DNA from: DAOVVL01 sp965603095
GTDB lineage: Bacteria > Pseudomonadota > Alphaproteobacteria > Rhodospirillales > Magnetovibrionaceae
Direction of reading: 5' to 3'
NCBI GenBank assembly: GCA_965603095.1
Contig: CBFDBQ010000022.1
Coordinates: 1 to 33,657, forward strand
DNA: 33,657 bases
A model generated the notes under the pieces. It did not search any database and was not told the origin of the DNA. It saw only the letters and a program-made list of their open reading frames with translations. Positions 24,207 to 30,623 of the stretch are shown here, piece after piece. How positions within the stretch are numbered: the stretch's first letter is position 1; every line of letters starts with the position of its first letter. The position numbers were made by a program, and so were the translations under genes.

Positions 24207-24348
24207 AATGATTTACCAGTGTAATTGTTTACAAGCCGTAATGATTTAGCAAAAACCGCCTACAAACGCAGTTAATGCGATTCCAGAACAAATTTTGAAA
24301 TTAATGCGTAAATTTAAATAGTAGCTATAACTAGATGATTTTAAATAA

Positions 24349-24702
24349 TTAATCATCAACCATAGTAACATCAACGTAGCCACGTTCAATGGCATACCTG
24401 ATGGCCTCAAAAGCATCTCTTGCCTCTTCGTACATTTCTCGGCTGGTTTTAAGCGCCATTACCTCTGCTTGGTCTGGCGGGTTACCGTGCTCTGTACCTA
24501 TGCGAAAAGCCTCTTCCAGATACCTGGCCCTAAGACTAGCCACGGCAACGGAAAACGATAGAACCGTTTTTTTGGTTATTTCCGGTATGCGGGAATGGAT
24601 AACCTCACGATTGGCGAGCCTAATTCCCTGTTCTATTTCACTGAGAAACCTTTTTTGGTCCATCAATGTTTTGTAGTCATCGGAGTGTGCCTCGTCGCTC
24701 AT
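24349..24702 (-). CDS. hypothetical protein, 117 aa
   Basis: Acidic, soluble, predicted almost all helical. It opens MSDEAHSDDYKTLMDQKRFLSEIEQGIRLANREVIHSRIPEITKKTVLSFSVAVASLRARYLEEAFRI and ends YVDVTMVDD. There is no signal peptide, transmembrane segment or recognised motif. Coiled-coil-like heptads are possible in both halves. The start ATG at 24702 is clear, with TTTTAAAAGGAT upstream on its strand providing AGGA. Its upstream region is shared with the repeat pair transcribed in the other direction. No function is inferred. Confidence 0.72.
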   Translation of the reverse strand: MSDEAHSDDYKTLMDQKRFLSEIEQGIRLANREVIHSRIPEITKKTVLSFSVAVASLRARYLEEAFRIGTEHGNPPDQAEVMALKTSREMYEEARDAFEAIRYAIERGYVDVTMVDD

Positions 24703-24858
24703 CGATAAAATCCTTTTAAAAACAGTATGTTGTGCTTCAGTTATGTCCCATGGTGATATTGTTGCGATGCCAATGGTTGTGTCGATGGGTAAGCATAGGC
24801 ACCACTAGCCCAATAATACAATTGGGTGTTTAAAAATGTATGAAACCTATCATTTTGT
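24703..24858. other. gene-free spacer before the tandem repeats
   Basis: I see no coding frame. It must hold the promoter of the 117-aa gene. An inverted repeat CCCAAT-N6-ATTGGG (24809-24826) is the only clear structure. The whole gene-free stretch from here to tRNA-Pro (about 530 bp) is otherwise filled by the two repeat copies. Confidence 0.5.
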
Positions 24859-24861
24859 GGG

Positions 24862-24877
24862 TGTGATGGCCATCACA
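24862..24877. promoter_or_regulatory. CRP-type binding site, copy A
   Basis: TGTGATGGCCATCACA is a perfect palindrome and matches the CRP consensus TGTGA-N6-TCACA in all ten half-site positions. It is centred about 42-45 bp before the inferred transcript start, the class II activator position. Confidence 0.65.
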
Positions 24878-24910
24878 GCCAACTGGACAAATATGTGGGA
24901 ATATATTGAT

Positions 24911-24995
24911 TGTGGATTAGCTCACTTGAGCTGGTCCCTTCCCTCAAGAGCACAAAACTTCGGGCCGGCCTCATATGAGCGCCGGCCTCTTTTTT
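24911..24995 (+). ncRNA. putative small RNA A
   Basis: Inferred transcript of about 80-90 nt; the 5' end is an estimate from the AT-rich TATATT at 24902-24907. It contains a hairpin (24919-24932, AGCTCACTTGAGCT), a C/U-rich unpaired stretch UCCCUUCCCUC (24935-24945) complementary to Shine-Dalgarno-like purine runs, an A-rich linker, and an intrinsic terminator. The hairpin is supported by co-varying bases in copy B. There is no coding frame conserved between the copies. It may be an Hfq-dependent trans-acting regulator; hfq is elsewhere in this window. I recognise no known RNA family by sequence. Confidence 0.65.
24963..24995 (+). terminator. intrinsic terminator of sRNA A
   Basis: GGCCGGC/GCCGGCC stem with an inner CTCAT/ATGAG stem, followed by TC and six T residues (24990-24995). 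Confidence 0.85.
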
Positions 24996-25039
24996 CATAA
25001 AAAATCAAATTATCGGCATAAATCTAGGGTTTTTTTGGG

Positions 25040-25055
25040 TGTGATGGCCGTCACA
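25040..25055. promoter_or_regulatory. CRP-type binding site, copy B
   Basis: TGTGATGGCCGTCACA: the two half sites TGTGA and TCACA are intact, and the only change from copy A is in the central spacer, which CRP tolerates. Confidence 0.65.
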
Positions 25056-25088
25056 GTCAACTGGACAAATATGTGGGAATATATTGAT

Positions 25089-25173
25089 TGTGGATTGGTT
25101 CACATGAACTGGTCCCCTCCCTCAAGAGCACAAAAACTTCGGGCCGGCCTCATATGAGCGCCGGCCTCTTTTT
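25089..25173 (+). ncRNA. putative small RNA B
   Basis: Counterpart of sRNA A. The hairpin is GGTTCACATGAACT (25097-25110), the pyrimidine tract UCCCCUCCCUC (25113-25123) is closer to a perfect anti-Shine-Dalgarno, and the terminator is the same. The slight difference in the pyrimidine tract could give A and B different target sets. The 5' end is estimated by alignment to copy A. Confidence 0.65.
25142..25173 (+). terminator. intrinsic terminator of sRNA B
   Basis: Same GGCCGGC/GCCGGCC stem as in copy A, with five T residues at 25169-25173. Confidence 0.85.
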
Positions 25174-25191
25174 GTTTATTTTCAGGAAATT

Positions 25192-25229
25192 AAAAAGCCG
25201 ACCTGCCCCATATCAGGACAGATCGGCTT
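25192..25229 (-). terminator. intrinsic terminator of tRNA-Pro
   Basis: On the minus strand, AAGCCGA/TCGGCTT (7 bp, extended by an inner CCTG/CAGG stem) is followed by a short T-run. It begins 7 nt after the tRNA 3' end and faces the sRNA B terminator. Confidence 0.75.
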
Positions 25230-25235
25230 ATATTA

Positions 25236-25312
25236 TGGTCGGAGCGACAGGATTTGAACCTGCGACCCCTACACCCCCAGTGTAGTGCGCTACCAGGCTG
25301 CGCTACGCTCCG
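25236..25312 (-). tRNA. tRNA-Pro (anticodon GGG)
   Basis: 77 nt with all arms: acceptor CGGAGCG/CGCTCCG, D arm GCGC-AGCCTGGTA-GCGC, anticodon stem CTACA/TGTAG with loop CTGGGGG (anticodon GGG, reads CCC/CCU), T arm GCAGG-TTCGAAT-CCTGT, and an encoded CCA end. It is followed by an intrinsic terminator. The upstream 25313-25418 region has an 8-bp inverted repeat TTCAATCT/AGATTGAA. Confidence 0.97.
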
Positions 25313-25418
25313 TTCAATCTGCGTCTCAACCTATTGGGAGATTGAAACGCGCCCCTATATACGCTCCAAGGCGCATTGGCGCAATTTGTATCTTGTATAT
25401 TTGGGTGGGTATGTTGCT

Positions 25419-25889
25419 TTAAGAGAATTTTTTTAAACCAGCACGAACCGTCACCAATTCATTTAGCAAACTTTCGGCATCGGCACGTGAAATGCCATCC
25501 GTAGCGTATGAATTGTCATCTTTTTCGTCTGTCGATAATGTGTCCGGGGTTTTTTCCATTATGTTAGATGTGGATATTCCGCCCGGTTTTTTAAGAAGCT
25601 TTTGAACGCCTTTTATGGTGTAGCCTTCTTCGTGGAGCAGAGATTTAATTTTGGCTAGAATCTCAACGTCTTCGGGTCGATAATAACGTCTGCCGCCACC
25701 TCTTTTCATGGGGCTTACTTGGGGAAATTTTGTTTCCCAAAAACGAAGAACGTGCTGAGGAAGATCAAGCTGTTTTGCTACTTCGCTTATTGTACGAAAT
25801 GCTTCACGCGATTTTCCCCTGCCACGGCCATCATCACCGATAGCAGTATCTGTGCCCCGTTCAATATCCAAATTAATACCGCTAGCCAT
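25419..25889 (-). CDS. MerR family transcriptional regulator
   Basis: 156 residues. An N-terminal winged HTH (res ~30-100) carries FRTISEVAKQLDLPQHVLRFWETKFPQVSPMKRGGGRRYYRPEDVEILAKIKSLLHEEGYTIKGVQKLL, followed by a low-complexity acidic tail with no metal- or ligand-binding cysteines. Orthologs habitually lie after ihfA in alphaproteobacteria; the regulon is unknown to me. The ATG at 25889 is preferred over a TTG two codons upstream. The gene starts 8 nt after the ihfA stop, so cotranscription is likely. Confidence 0.92.
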   Translation of the reverse strand: MASGINLDIERGTDTAIGDDGRGRGKSREAFRTISEVAKQLDLPQHVLRFWETKFPQVSPMKRGGGRRYYRPEDVEILAKIKSLLHEEGYTIKGVQKLLKKPGGISTSNIMEKTPDTLSTDEKDDNSYATDGISRADAESLLNELVTVRAGLKKFS

Positions 25890-25897
25890 AACCAATC

Positions 25898-26209
25898 TTA
25901 AACCTGGCCGGGTTTGCGTTTGGAATTAATGCGGGTTTTCATTACCTGAGAAGGCCTAAAAACAAGCACTTTTCTAGGTAAAATTGGAACCTCTTCGCCG
26001 GTCTTGGGGTTGCGGCCAATGCGCTGACCTTTTTTTCTAACAGAAAAACTACCAAACGAAGATATTTTCACAGTTTCGCCGCCAGCCAAGGCATCACTCA
26101 TCATCTTGAGTACCGATTCAAGTAAATCAGCAGATTCGTTTCGTGAGAGACCTACCTCTTGATATACGGCTTCGCCTAGCTGTGCACGTGTAATGGTGTT
26201 GTCGCTCAT
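25898..26209 (-). CDS. ihfA: integration host factor subunit alpha
   Basis: 103 residues. HU/IHF fold with TITRAQLGEAVYQEVGLSRNESADLLESVL, the KISSFGSFSVRKKGQRIGRNPKTGEEVPILPRKVLVFRPSQVMK core including the DNA-bending beta arm RNPKTGEEVPI, and a short basic tail. The alpha-subunit assignment rests on the ITRA...LGLSR-type N-terminus and IPRRVLxFRPSQ-like end. It heterodimerises with IhfB (not in the window) to bend DNA. The 160-bp gap 26210-26369 to fabH must hold its promoter; I see no confident elements there. Confidence 0.96.
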   Translation of the reverse strand: MSDNTITRAQLGEAVYQEVGLSRNESADLLESVLKMMSDALAGGETVKISSFGSFSVRKKGQRIGRNPKTGEEVPILPRKVLVFRPSQVMKTRINSKRKPGQV

Positions 26210-26369
26210 CTCGCCCTCACCTGTTTCTAAGTTTATGATTTCAGTGTAAGGGTATCGCGCGGGGTAAAATGCGTCAATATCAAAGGGATGGAAGACTAAT
26301 TTAATTTAAAAATTAATCCTAATATAAGCGTTAAATACGGTAAATTCTCTAAATTACTGCGAAATTAAG

Positions 26370-27341
26370 CTACCAGCGAACCAACGCCGAACCCCAGGTA
26401 AGGCCGCCACCCATGGCCTCCATAAGTATAATTTGACCTTTTTGGATGCGTCCGTCGCGTACCGCCTCGTCAAGGGCAAGCGGGATTGATGCGGCAGAAG
26501 TATTTGCGTGAAGATCAACGGTAATAACTACCTGATCTTCGCGGAGGCCTAATTTTTTTGCAGTTCCATCGAGTATGCGTTTGTTGGCCTGATGGGGAAC
26601 CAACCAATCAAGGTCTTCACGGGTGAGATTGTTCGCCTCTAATGCCTCTTCGGCCACGGCGGCCAGATTGGTTACCGCGTGGCGGAACACTTCGCGCCCA
26701 AGCATCCTCAGGTGACCTATGGTTCCGGTTGAACCGGGGCCGCCATCAACATGAAGTATTTCCCGCAAACGTCCATCGGAATGGAGGTGGGTTGATAAAA
26801 TACCGCTGTCATCACCATCAGTTGAATCAAACCCTTCCAGCACAACTGCGCCCGCACCATCACCAAACAATACGCAGGTTGAACGGTCGGTCCAATCTAG
26901 TATGCGAGAAATTACTTCGGCACCAATAACTAAAATACGTTTTGCTTGCCCTGCACGGATCATTCCATCGGCAACGGAAAGCGCGTAGATAAAACCAGAA
27001 CAAACCGCCTGAATATCAAACGCGTAACCGTGGTTCATTCCAAGCATCGCTTGAACTTTTGTTGCAGTTGAAGGAAATGTATTATCTGGTGTTGTTGTTG
27101 CCAAAATTATTACATCAATCCCATCGGCGGTTATGCCTGCTGCATCAAGGGCATTTTCAGATGCCTGAAGCGCAATGATTGATGTTGTTTCGCCTTCTTT
27201 GGCGACACGACGTTCTTTGATACCGGTACGATCAGTTATCCACTCGTCAGAGGTATCCACCTTTTTGGAAAGCTCTTCATTGGTGACTATATTTTCTGGA
27301 AGATGCGATCCAGTGCCAATTATGCGTGAAACAATTGTCAT
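26370..27341 (-). CDS. fabH: beta-ketoacyl-ACP synthase III FabH
   Basis: 323 residues, full length. Condenses acetyl-CoA with malonyl-ACP to start fatty-acid synthesis. The catalytic triad is visible: C114 in DIQAVCSGFIYAL, H250 in WLVPHQANKRI and N280 in LHANTSAASIPLAL. The N-terminal ENIVTNEELSKKVDTSDEWITDRTGIKERR and C-terminal MEAMGGGLTWGSALVRW are standard. It immediately follows plsX with no intergenic bases, the conserved plsX-fabH pair of fatty-acid and phospholipid synthesis. Confidence 0.98.
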   Translation of the reverse strand: MTIVSRIIGTGSHLPENIVTNEELSKKVDTSDEWITDRTGIKERRVAKEGETTSIIALQASENALDAAGITADGIDVIILATTTPDNTFPSTATKVQAMLGMNHGYAFDIQAVCSGFIYALSVADGMIRAGQAKRILVIGAEVISRILDWTDRSTCVLFGDGAGAVVLEGFDSTDGDDSGILSTHLHSDGRLREILHVDGGPGSTGTIGHLRMLGREVFRHAVTNLAAVAEEALEANNLTREDLDWLVPHQANKRILDGTAKKLGLREDQVVITVDLHANTSAASIPLALDEAVRDGRIQKGQIILMEAMGGGLTWGSALVRW

Positions 27342-28394
27342 TTAATCATCCACTTGAATATTGGAAAAATTATGGTGTTCGTCGTTAAAGCGGGCAAAAT
27401 CTTCTTTAATACCATCGTTTAGCCCATCAGAAACCATTTCGTGGGCAGCTAGGATCGCATTGGCAAAGCCGAAAGAATCTGTTCCACCGTGGCTTTTGAC
27501 ACATATGCCATTAAGCCCAAGAAACATTGCACCATTATAACGCCTAGGGTCAAACCTGTTACGAAAAGCGTCTATTGCTGGCTTGGCAATTAGTGCGCCA
27601 ATTTTACCAAGCACTGATCCTTTTAGCTCTTCTTTCAATGCGCCCGCAAAAAGCTTGGCTGTGCCTTCGATTGTTTTTAACGCCACATTACCGGTAAAAC
27701 CATCTGTAACAACAACATCAACCGTTCCCTTGCCAATGTCATCGCCTTCGACAAAGCCGTGAAATTTAATTGGCAAATTTGTTTCGCGTAAAATAGCTGC
27801 TGCCTGTTTTACCGAATCACTTCCTTTTAAAACTTCTGTTCCAACATTAAGAATGCCAATTGATGGTTGTTCTATATCCAGAACATAACGCGCAAATACT
27901 TCGCCCATAACCGCAAACTGCACAAGGTTTTCGGCATCGCACTGGATGTTCGCACCAAGGTCAAGCATAACGCTTTCGCCGGTCATGGTTGGGTAATAGC
28001 TTGCGATTGCCGGACGATCGATGCCGGGCAAAGTTTTCATAACAAACTTTGCCATAGCCATTAGTGCGCCAGTATTGCCCGCCGACACAACGCCGCCGGC
28101 AATACCGTCACCCACTGCATTGATGGCAAGACGCATGCTGGATTTGCGGCCAGAGCGAAGTGCGACACCCGGCTTCTCATCATTACTTACAACATCGTCG
28201 GTGTGATGAACTTTGGTTACTTCCATAACCTTAGGATAATTAGCCAACAACGCGGTCAGCTTGTAGCTGTCGCCATAAAGATGAAAGTTGACGTTGGCGA
28301 CAGTTTCAAGGGCAATGGCCATTCCGTCAATAACCATCGACGGCGCATTATCGCCGCCCATAGCATCGATAGAGAGTGTAATTTGCTGAGACAC
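27342..28394 (-). CDS. plsX: phosphate acyltransferase PlsX
   Basis: 350 residues. Makes acyl-phosphate from acyl-ACP, the donor for PlsY in phospholipid synthesis; peripheral to the membrane. Signatures are ITLSIDAMGGDNAPSMVIDG, the middle VSAGNTGALMAMAKFVMKTLPGIDRPAIASYYPT, LLDLGAN-like VMLDLGANIQCDAENLVQFA, and KSHGGTDSFGFANAI near the C-terminus. It lies between rpmF (48 nt upstream) and fabH, the usual rpmF-plsX-fabH order. Confidence 0.98.
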   Translation of the reverse strand: MSQQITLSIDAMGGDNAPSMVIDGMAIALETVANVNFHLYGDSYKLTALLANYPKVMEVTKVHHTDDVVSNDEKPGVALRSGRKSSMRLAINAVGDGIAGGVVSAGNTGALMAMAKFVMKTLPGIDRPAIASYYPTMTGESVMLDLGANIQCDAENLVQFAVMGEVFARYVLDIEQPSIGILNVGTEVLKGSDSVKQAAAILRETNLPIKFHGFVEGDDIGKGTVDVVVTDGFTGNVALKTIEGTAKLFAGALKEELKGSVLGKIGALIAKPAIDAFRNRFDPRRYNGAMFLGLNGICVKSHGGTDSFGFANAILAAHEMVSDGLNDGIKEDFARFNDEHHNFSNIQVDD

Positions 28395-28441
28395 GTGGAT
28401 GACCTTACAGCCCTAATGGGGCGGTCTCAACCGGGGACTTA

Positions 28442-28633
28442 TTAGGCAGCATCGCCAGATTTAATAACTTCGCGGTTGTCGTACTGACCGCAAGAAGCAC
28501 AAACGTGATGAGGACGCTTTAATTCGCCGCAAGACGCACATTCTTCAAAGTTTTGAGCCTTTAGTCCATCGTGTGCACGGCGCATGCCACGCTTGGAAGG
28601 AGTTGTTTTCTTCTTTGGAACTGCCATTTTCAA
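28442..28633 (-). CDS. rpmF: 50S ribosomal protein L32
   Basis: 63 residues, basic. The N-terminus MAVPKKKTTPSKRGMRRAHDGLK is diagnostic (the frame begins MKMAVPKK, so MAVPKK at 28627 may be the real start). A four-cysteine zinc ribbon CASCGELKRPHHVCASCGQYDNREV follows, so this is the zinc-binding (C+) form. A GAAGG Shine-Dalgarno lies about 9-12 nt before the ATG at 28633. Its leader contains two small hairpins (28658-28673 and 28683-28700). It belongs to the DUF177-rpmF-plsX-fabH unit. Confidence 0.97.
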   Translation of the reverse strand: MKMAVPKKKTTPSKRGMRRAHDGLKAQNFEECASCGELKRPHHVCASCGQYDNREVIKSGDAA

Positions 28634-28650
28634 ATACCTTCGGTGCTTAA

Positions 28651-28700
28651 ATTATATAGCCCTTATTAGGGCTTGAATTACGTAGCCTCATTGGGGGCTA
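28651..28700 (-). promoter_or_regulatory. rpmF leader: -10-like TATAAT and two hairpins
   Basis: On the minus strand, TATAAT lies at 28656-28651 and is preceded by hairpins AGCCCTAATAAGGGCT (28673-28658) and TAGCC/GGCTA (28700-28683). The TATAAT would give a very short leader and has no good -35. The hairpins could instead form in a read-through transcript from DUF177. Confidence 0.3.
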
Positions 28701-28782
28701 AGCCGTGCTGTATAAACCAAAAAAGGTGAGCAGGGCAAGCGGTTACATGGCCCGATTGCAATTATTTATTGGATTTTATTGA

Positions 28783-29391
28783 CTATTTTTTATCATTTAA
28801 ACTGTTTTTAAGGGCCGAAAGCTTGGCAAATGGGTTGTTTAGAGCCTCTGTATCATCATTATTTTTGTTAACCCATTCAAATTCCACACCTTTTTTTCTT
28901 GGAAATGGGTCAATTCTCAAAGATAGTTCTTGTGAGATAAATTCCCCCATATCTACAACCCCATTGATTATTGGTTCCGGGACATCTTCGGTGCTGGCCT
29001 CGGAATCAAAAAATTCGTTATTTTCGCTAAAATCGTCATTTTCAAAGGAATCGCCACCAGAATCAGCCGGTAATTCTGTGGTGGTAGAGAAAATTTGAGA
29101 AAAAACCACGTCTATTTCGTCATTAATGGGCTCCGTAGTTACAGAGCAGGTTTGGGTAAGGTTGGCCCTTAGTTTTACCTCGGCCAGCACGTCAGTGTCT
29201 CTATCGGCGGCGCTATCTATTGCAGATAGCTTTATCTCGGCCTCCAGCAATGAAATGTTCACTAGATCGAACCGTTTTGCCAAAGCGTTCAATTCATCGC
29301 TACTTGCTTTTATGGATAGATTTACAGGATTTGGCGATGAAAGAGTTTCTGCCACATTGATAACGCGCGATAATTCAAGGCTGTTGGTCAT
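28783..29391 (-). CDS. DUF177 (YceD-like) family protein
   Basis: 202 residues. YceD proteins precede rpmF throughout bacteria; this one has the family's layout, with an N-terminal beta-rich part, LRANLTQTCSVTTEPINDEIDVVFSQIF in the centre, an acidic low-complexity insert (~105-135), and VDMGEFISQELSLRIDPFPRKKGVEFEW toward the C-terminus. In plants a member is needed for 23S rRNA accumulation, so a role in ribosome assembly is suggested; the bacterial function is not proven. The start directly follows the Cbp3-like gene's stop. Confidence 0.9.
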   Translation of the reverse strand: MTNSLELSRVINVAETLSSPNPVNLSIKASSDELNALAKRFDLVNISLLEAEIKLSAIDSAADRDTDVLAEVKLRANLTQTCSVTTEPINDEIDVVFSQIFSTTTELPADSGGDSFENDDFSENNEFFDSEASTEDVPEPIINGVVDMGEFISQELSLRIDPFPRKKGVEFEWVNKNNDDTEALNNPFAKLSALKNSLNDKK

Positions 29392-29970
29392 TTAAGTATT
29401 TTCCTGTTTGGGCTTTGGAAACACATCTTTCCCTTGGGTAAAGCTATCGTCATCCAACCCATCCATATAAGAATTAATTTCCAGTACTCTTGTTGCCAGC
29501 AATGCAGAGCCGGAAACAATACTGTCTTTGCTACCTTTGCTACGAAAAATATTTCTGGAAATGGCGTCTCGCCAAAGATCGTTAGTGGCATTGCTTTCGA
29601 TTAATTGCCTATAGGTTCGCGTACAGCCCATAAAACTACCGGACATTTCACGAATTTTATATTTCATTCCTTCGTCAGATACCCCTACTTCGCGCAAGTT
29701 CGTATCCATATCGGCAAACATTATATCAAATATCTCCTGACCAAGAATATCACCGCCCTTGGGTATCCGCCCTATGCGGTCCAGCGCAAGCGATACCATG
29801 AGCGTTATCATGTCGAATCGCCCCTCAACGGTATCTGGAACGCCTGCGGTTACGTAATATTCTGGGTTGCGAGCCTCATTAACGGCAGATATATAAATAA
29901 TGCCCGAAGCCCTTGATGGGCCCCATGATTTAGGGAGAAATCCGAGCTTGTTCAATATGGTCTTTAGCAT
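29392..29970 (-). CDS. ubiquinol-cytochrome c chaperone (Cbp3-type)
   Basis: 192 residues from the chosen start. The Cbp3/UQCC1 core is clear: YYVTAGVPDTVEGRFDMITLMVSLALDRI, DIMFADMDTNLREVGVSDEGMKYKIREMSGSFMGCTRTY. Family members help assembly of cytochrome b into the bc1 complex; the alphaproteobacterial branch is thought to be ancestral to mitochondrial Cbp3. I prefer the ATG at 29970 (MLKTILNKLGF) over one at 30015, which adds a non-conserved 15-residue extension running toward the divergent bamE start. Neither has a strong Shine-Dalgarno. Confidence 0.88.
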   Translation of the reverse strand: MLKTILNKLGFLPKSWGPSRASGIIYISAVNEARNPEYYVTAGVPDTVEGRFDMITLMVSLALDRIGRIPKGGDILGQEIFDIMFADMDTNLREVGVSDEGMKYKIREMSGSFMGCTRTYRQLIESNATNDLWRDAISRNIFRSKGSKDSIVSGSALLATRVLEINSYMDGLDDDSFTQGKDVFPKPKQENT

Positions 29971-30037
29971 GTATTTATATCCATAATTTATCGTAACTGT
30001 TGACCTGAAAGCCATTCAGGGCCAAATTTGTAGTCCA

Positions 30038-30535
30038 ATGAAACCTAACTCGAAACCCCTGTTTTTAAAAATATTTACCCCGCATACTGCCGGGGCCTCT
30101 TTGCTGCGCACTGCTGTGCTTTCTTTGACCCTTGGGGCGGTAGCCATTGGTGCCTCTGGATGTGGTTCAATAATAGCAAGCCGTGGCAACGAAGTTAGCG
30201 CCGAGCAAATTTCCACCCTCGAGGTCGGGGACCAGGATCGCCAGCAAATTTTTTCCATGTTTGGCTCGCCATCTAGCACATCAAGCTTTGGCGATGAAAC
30301 ATGGTACTACATTTATGAAAAAGATGAATCAATTGCCTTTCTTGAACGCGATGTAAAGGAAAGAACAGTCCTTGCGCTACGCTTTGATGATGATGGTAAA
30401 TTGGCAAACATAAAAACAACTGGGCTTGATGACTCACAAAAAGTTACCCCGGTTGATCGTAAAACAGCCACAGCTGGAAACAAACTTTCATTCATTGAAC
30501 AAATGATATCTAACATTGGAAAATTTGGAAATTAA
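30038..30535 (+). CDS. bamE: outer-membrane assembly lipoprotein BamE (SmpA/OmlA)
   Basis: 165 residues. A long N-terminal signal region ends in the lipobox A39-S40-G41-C42. The SmpA/OmlA domain follows: STLEVGDQDRQQIFSMFGSPSSTSSFGDETWYYIYEKDESIAFLERDVKERTVLALRFDDDGKLANIKT. BamE stabilises the BamA-BamD interaction of the beta-barrel assembly machinery at the outer membrane. It is the only plus-strand gene in this block, divergent from the Cbp3-like gene and separated from hppA by a shared terminator. The signal peptide is long (n-region ~24 residues), and a later start is possible but no good alternative ATG is seen. Confidence 0.92.
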   Translation: MKPNSKPLFLKIFTPHTAGASLLRTAVLSLTLGAVAIGASGCGSIIASRGNEVSAEQISTLEVGDQDRQQIFSMFGSPSSTSSFGDETWYYIYEKDESIAFLERDVKERTVLALRFDDDGKLANIKTTGLDDSQKVTPVDRKTATAGNKLSFIEQMISNIGKFGN

Positions 30536-30575
30536 CTCCAATAATTCTTTATCAATAAAAATTTGGCCAACAAAA

Positions 30576-30600
30576 AACCCCGGAGAAATTCTCCGGGGTT
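30576..30600. terminator. bidirectional intrinsic terminator between bamE and hppA
   Basis: AACCCCGGAGAA/TTCTCCGGGGTT forms a strong stem, with A-rich sequence before and TTTTGTTTTG after. It can therefore terminate bamE on the plus strand and hppA on the minus strand. Confidence 0.88.
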
Positions 30601-30623
30601 TTGTTTTGTTTGTTGTAAAGTTG

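Larger units (their letters stand above)
24859..24995 (+). repeat. tandem repeat, copy A (whole sRNA unit)
   Basis: This 137-bp unit recurs at 25037-25173, 178 bp downstream, with 7 substitutions and one single-base indel by eye (about 95% identity). The unit spans a CRP-type box, a promoter-sized AT-rich spacer, a hairpin, a pyrimidine tract and an intrinsic terminator. The 41 bp between the copies is not repeated. Confidence 0.95.
25037..25173 (+). repeat. tandem repeat, copy B (whole sRNA unit)
   Basis: Second copy of the 137-bp unit at 24859-24995, in direct orientation. Four of the seven substitutions fall in the 14-nt hairpin and preserve its pairing. The terminator is identical except for T-tract length. 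Confidence 0.95.

Noticed and set aside
24975..25157. Short plus-strand frames running through the tandem repeats
   Set aside because: They cross from one copy to the next, are not preserved between copies and cover the terminator hairpins. The repeats look non-coding.
24859..25173. CRISPR array or IS inverted repeats as explanation for the duplicated unit
   Set aside because: There are only two long copies in direct orientation, with no short regular spacers, no transposase and no terminal inverted repeats.
25088..25285. Frame ending in a VGATGFEPATPTPPV-type peptide
   Set aside because: This is the familiar spurious peptide produced by reading the complement of a tRNA gene; it covers tRNA-Pro.
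25313..25346. TTCAATCT/AGATTGAA inverted repeat upstream of tRNA-Pro as a functional site
   Set aside because: Short arms with an 18-nt spacer and no other support; too likely by chance to list as a feature.
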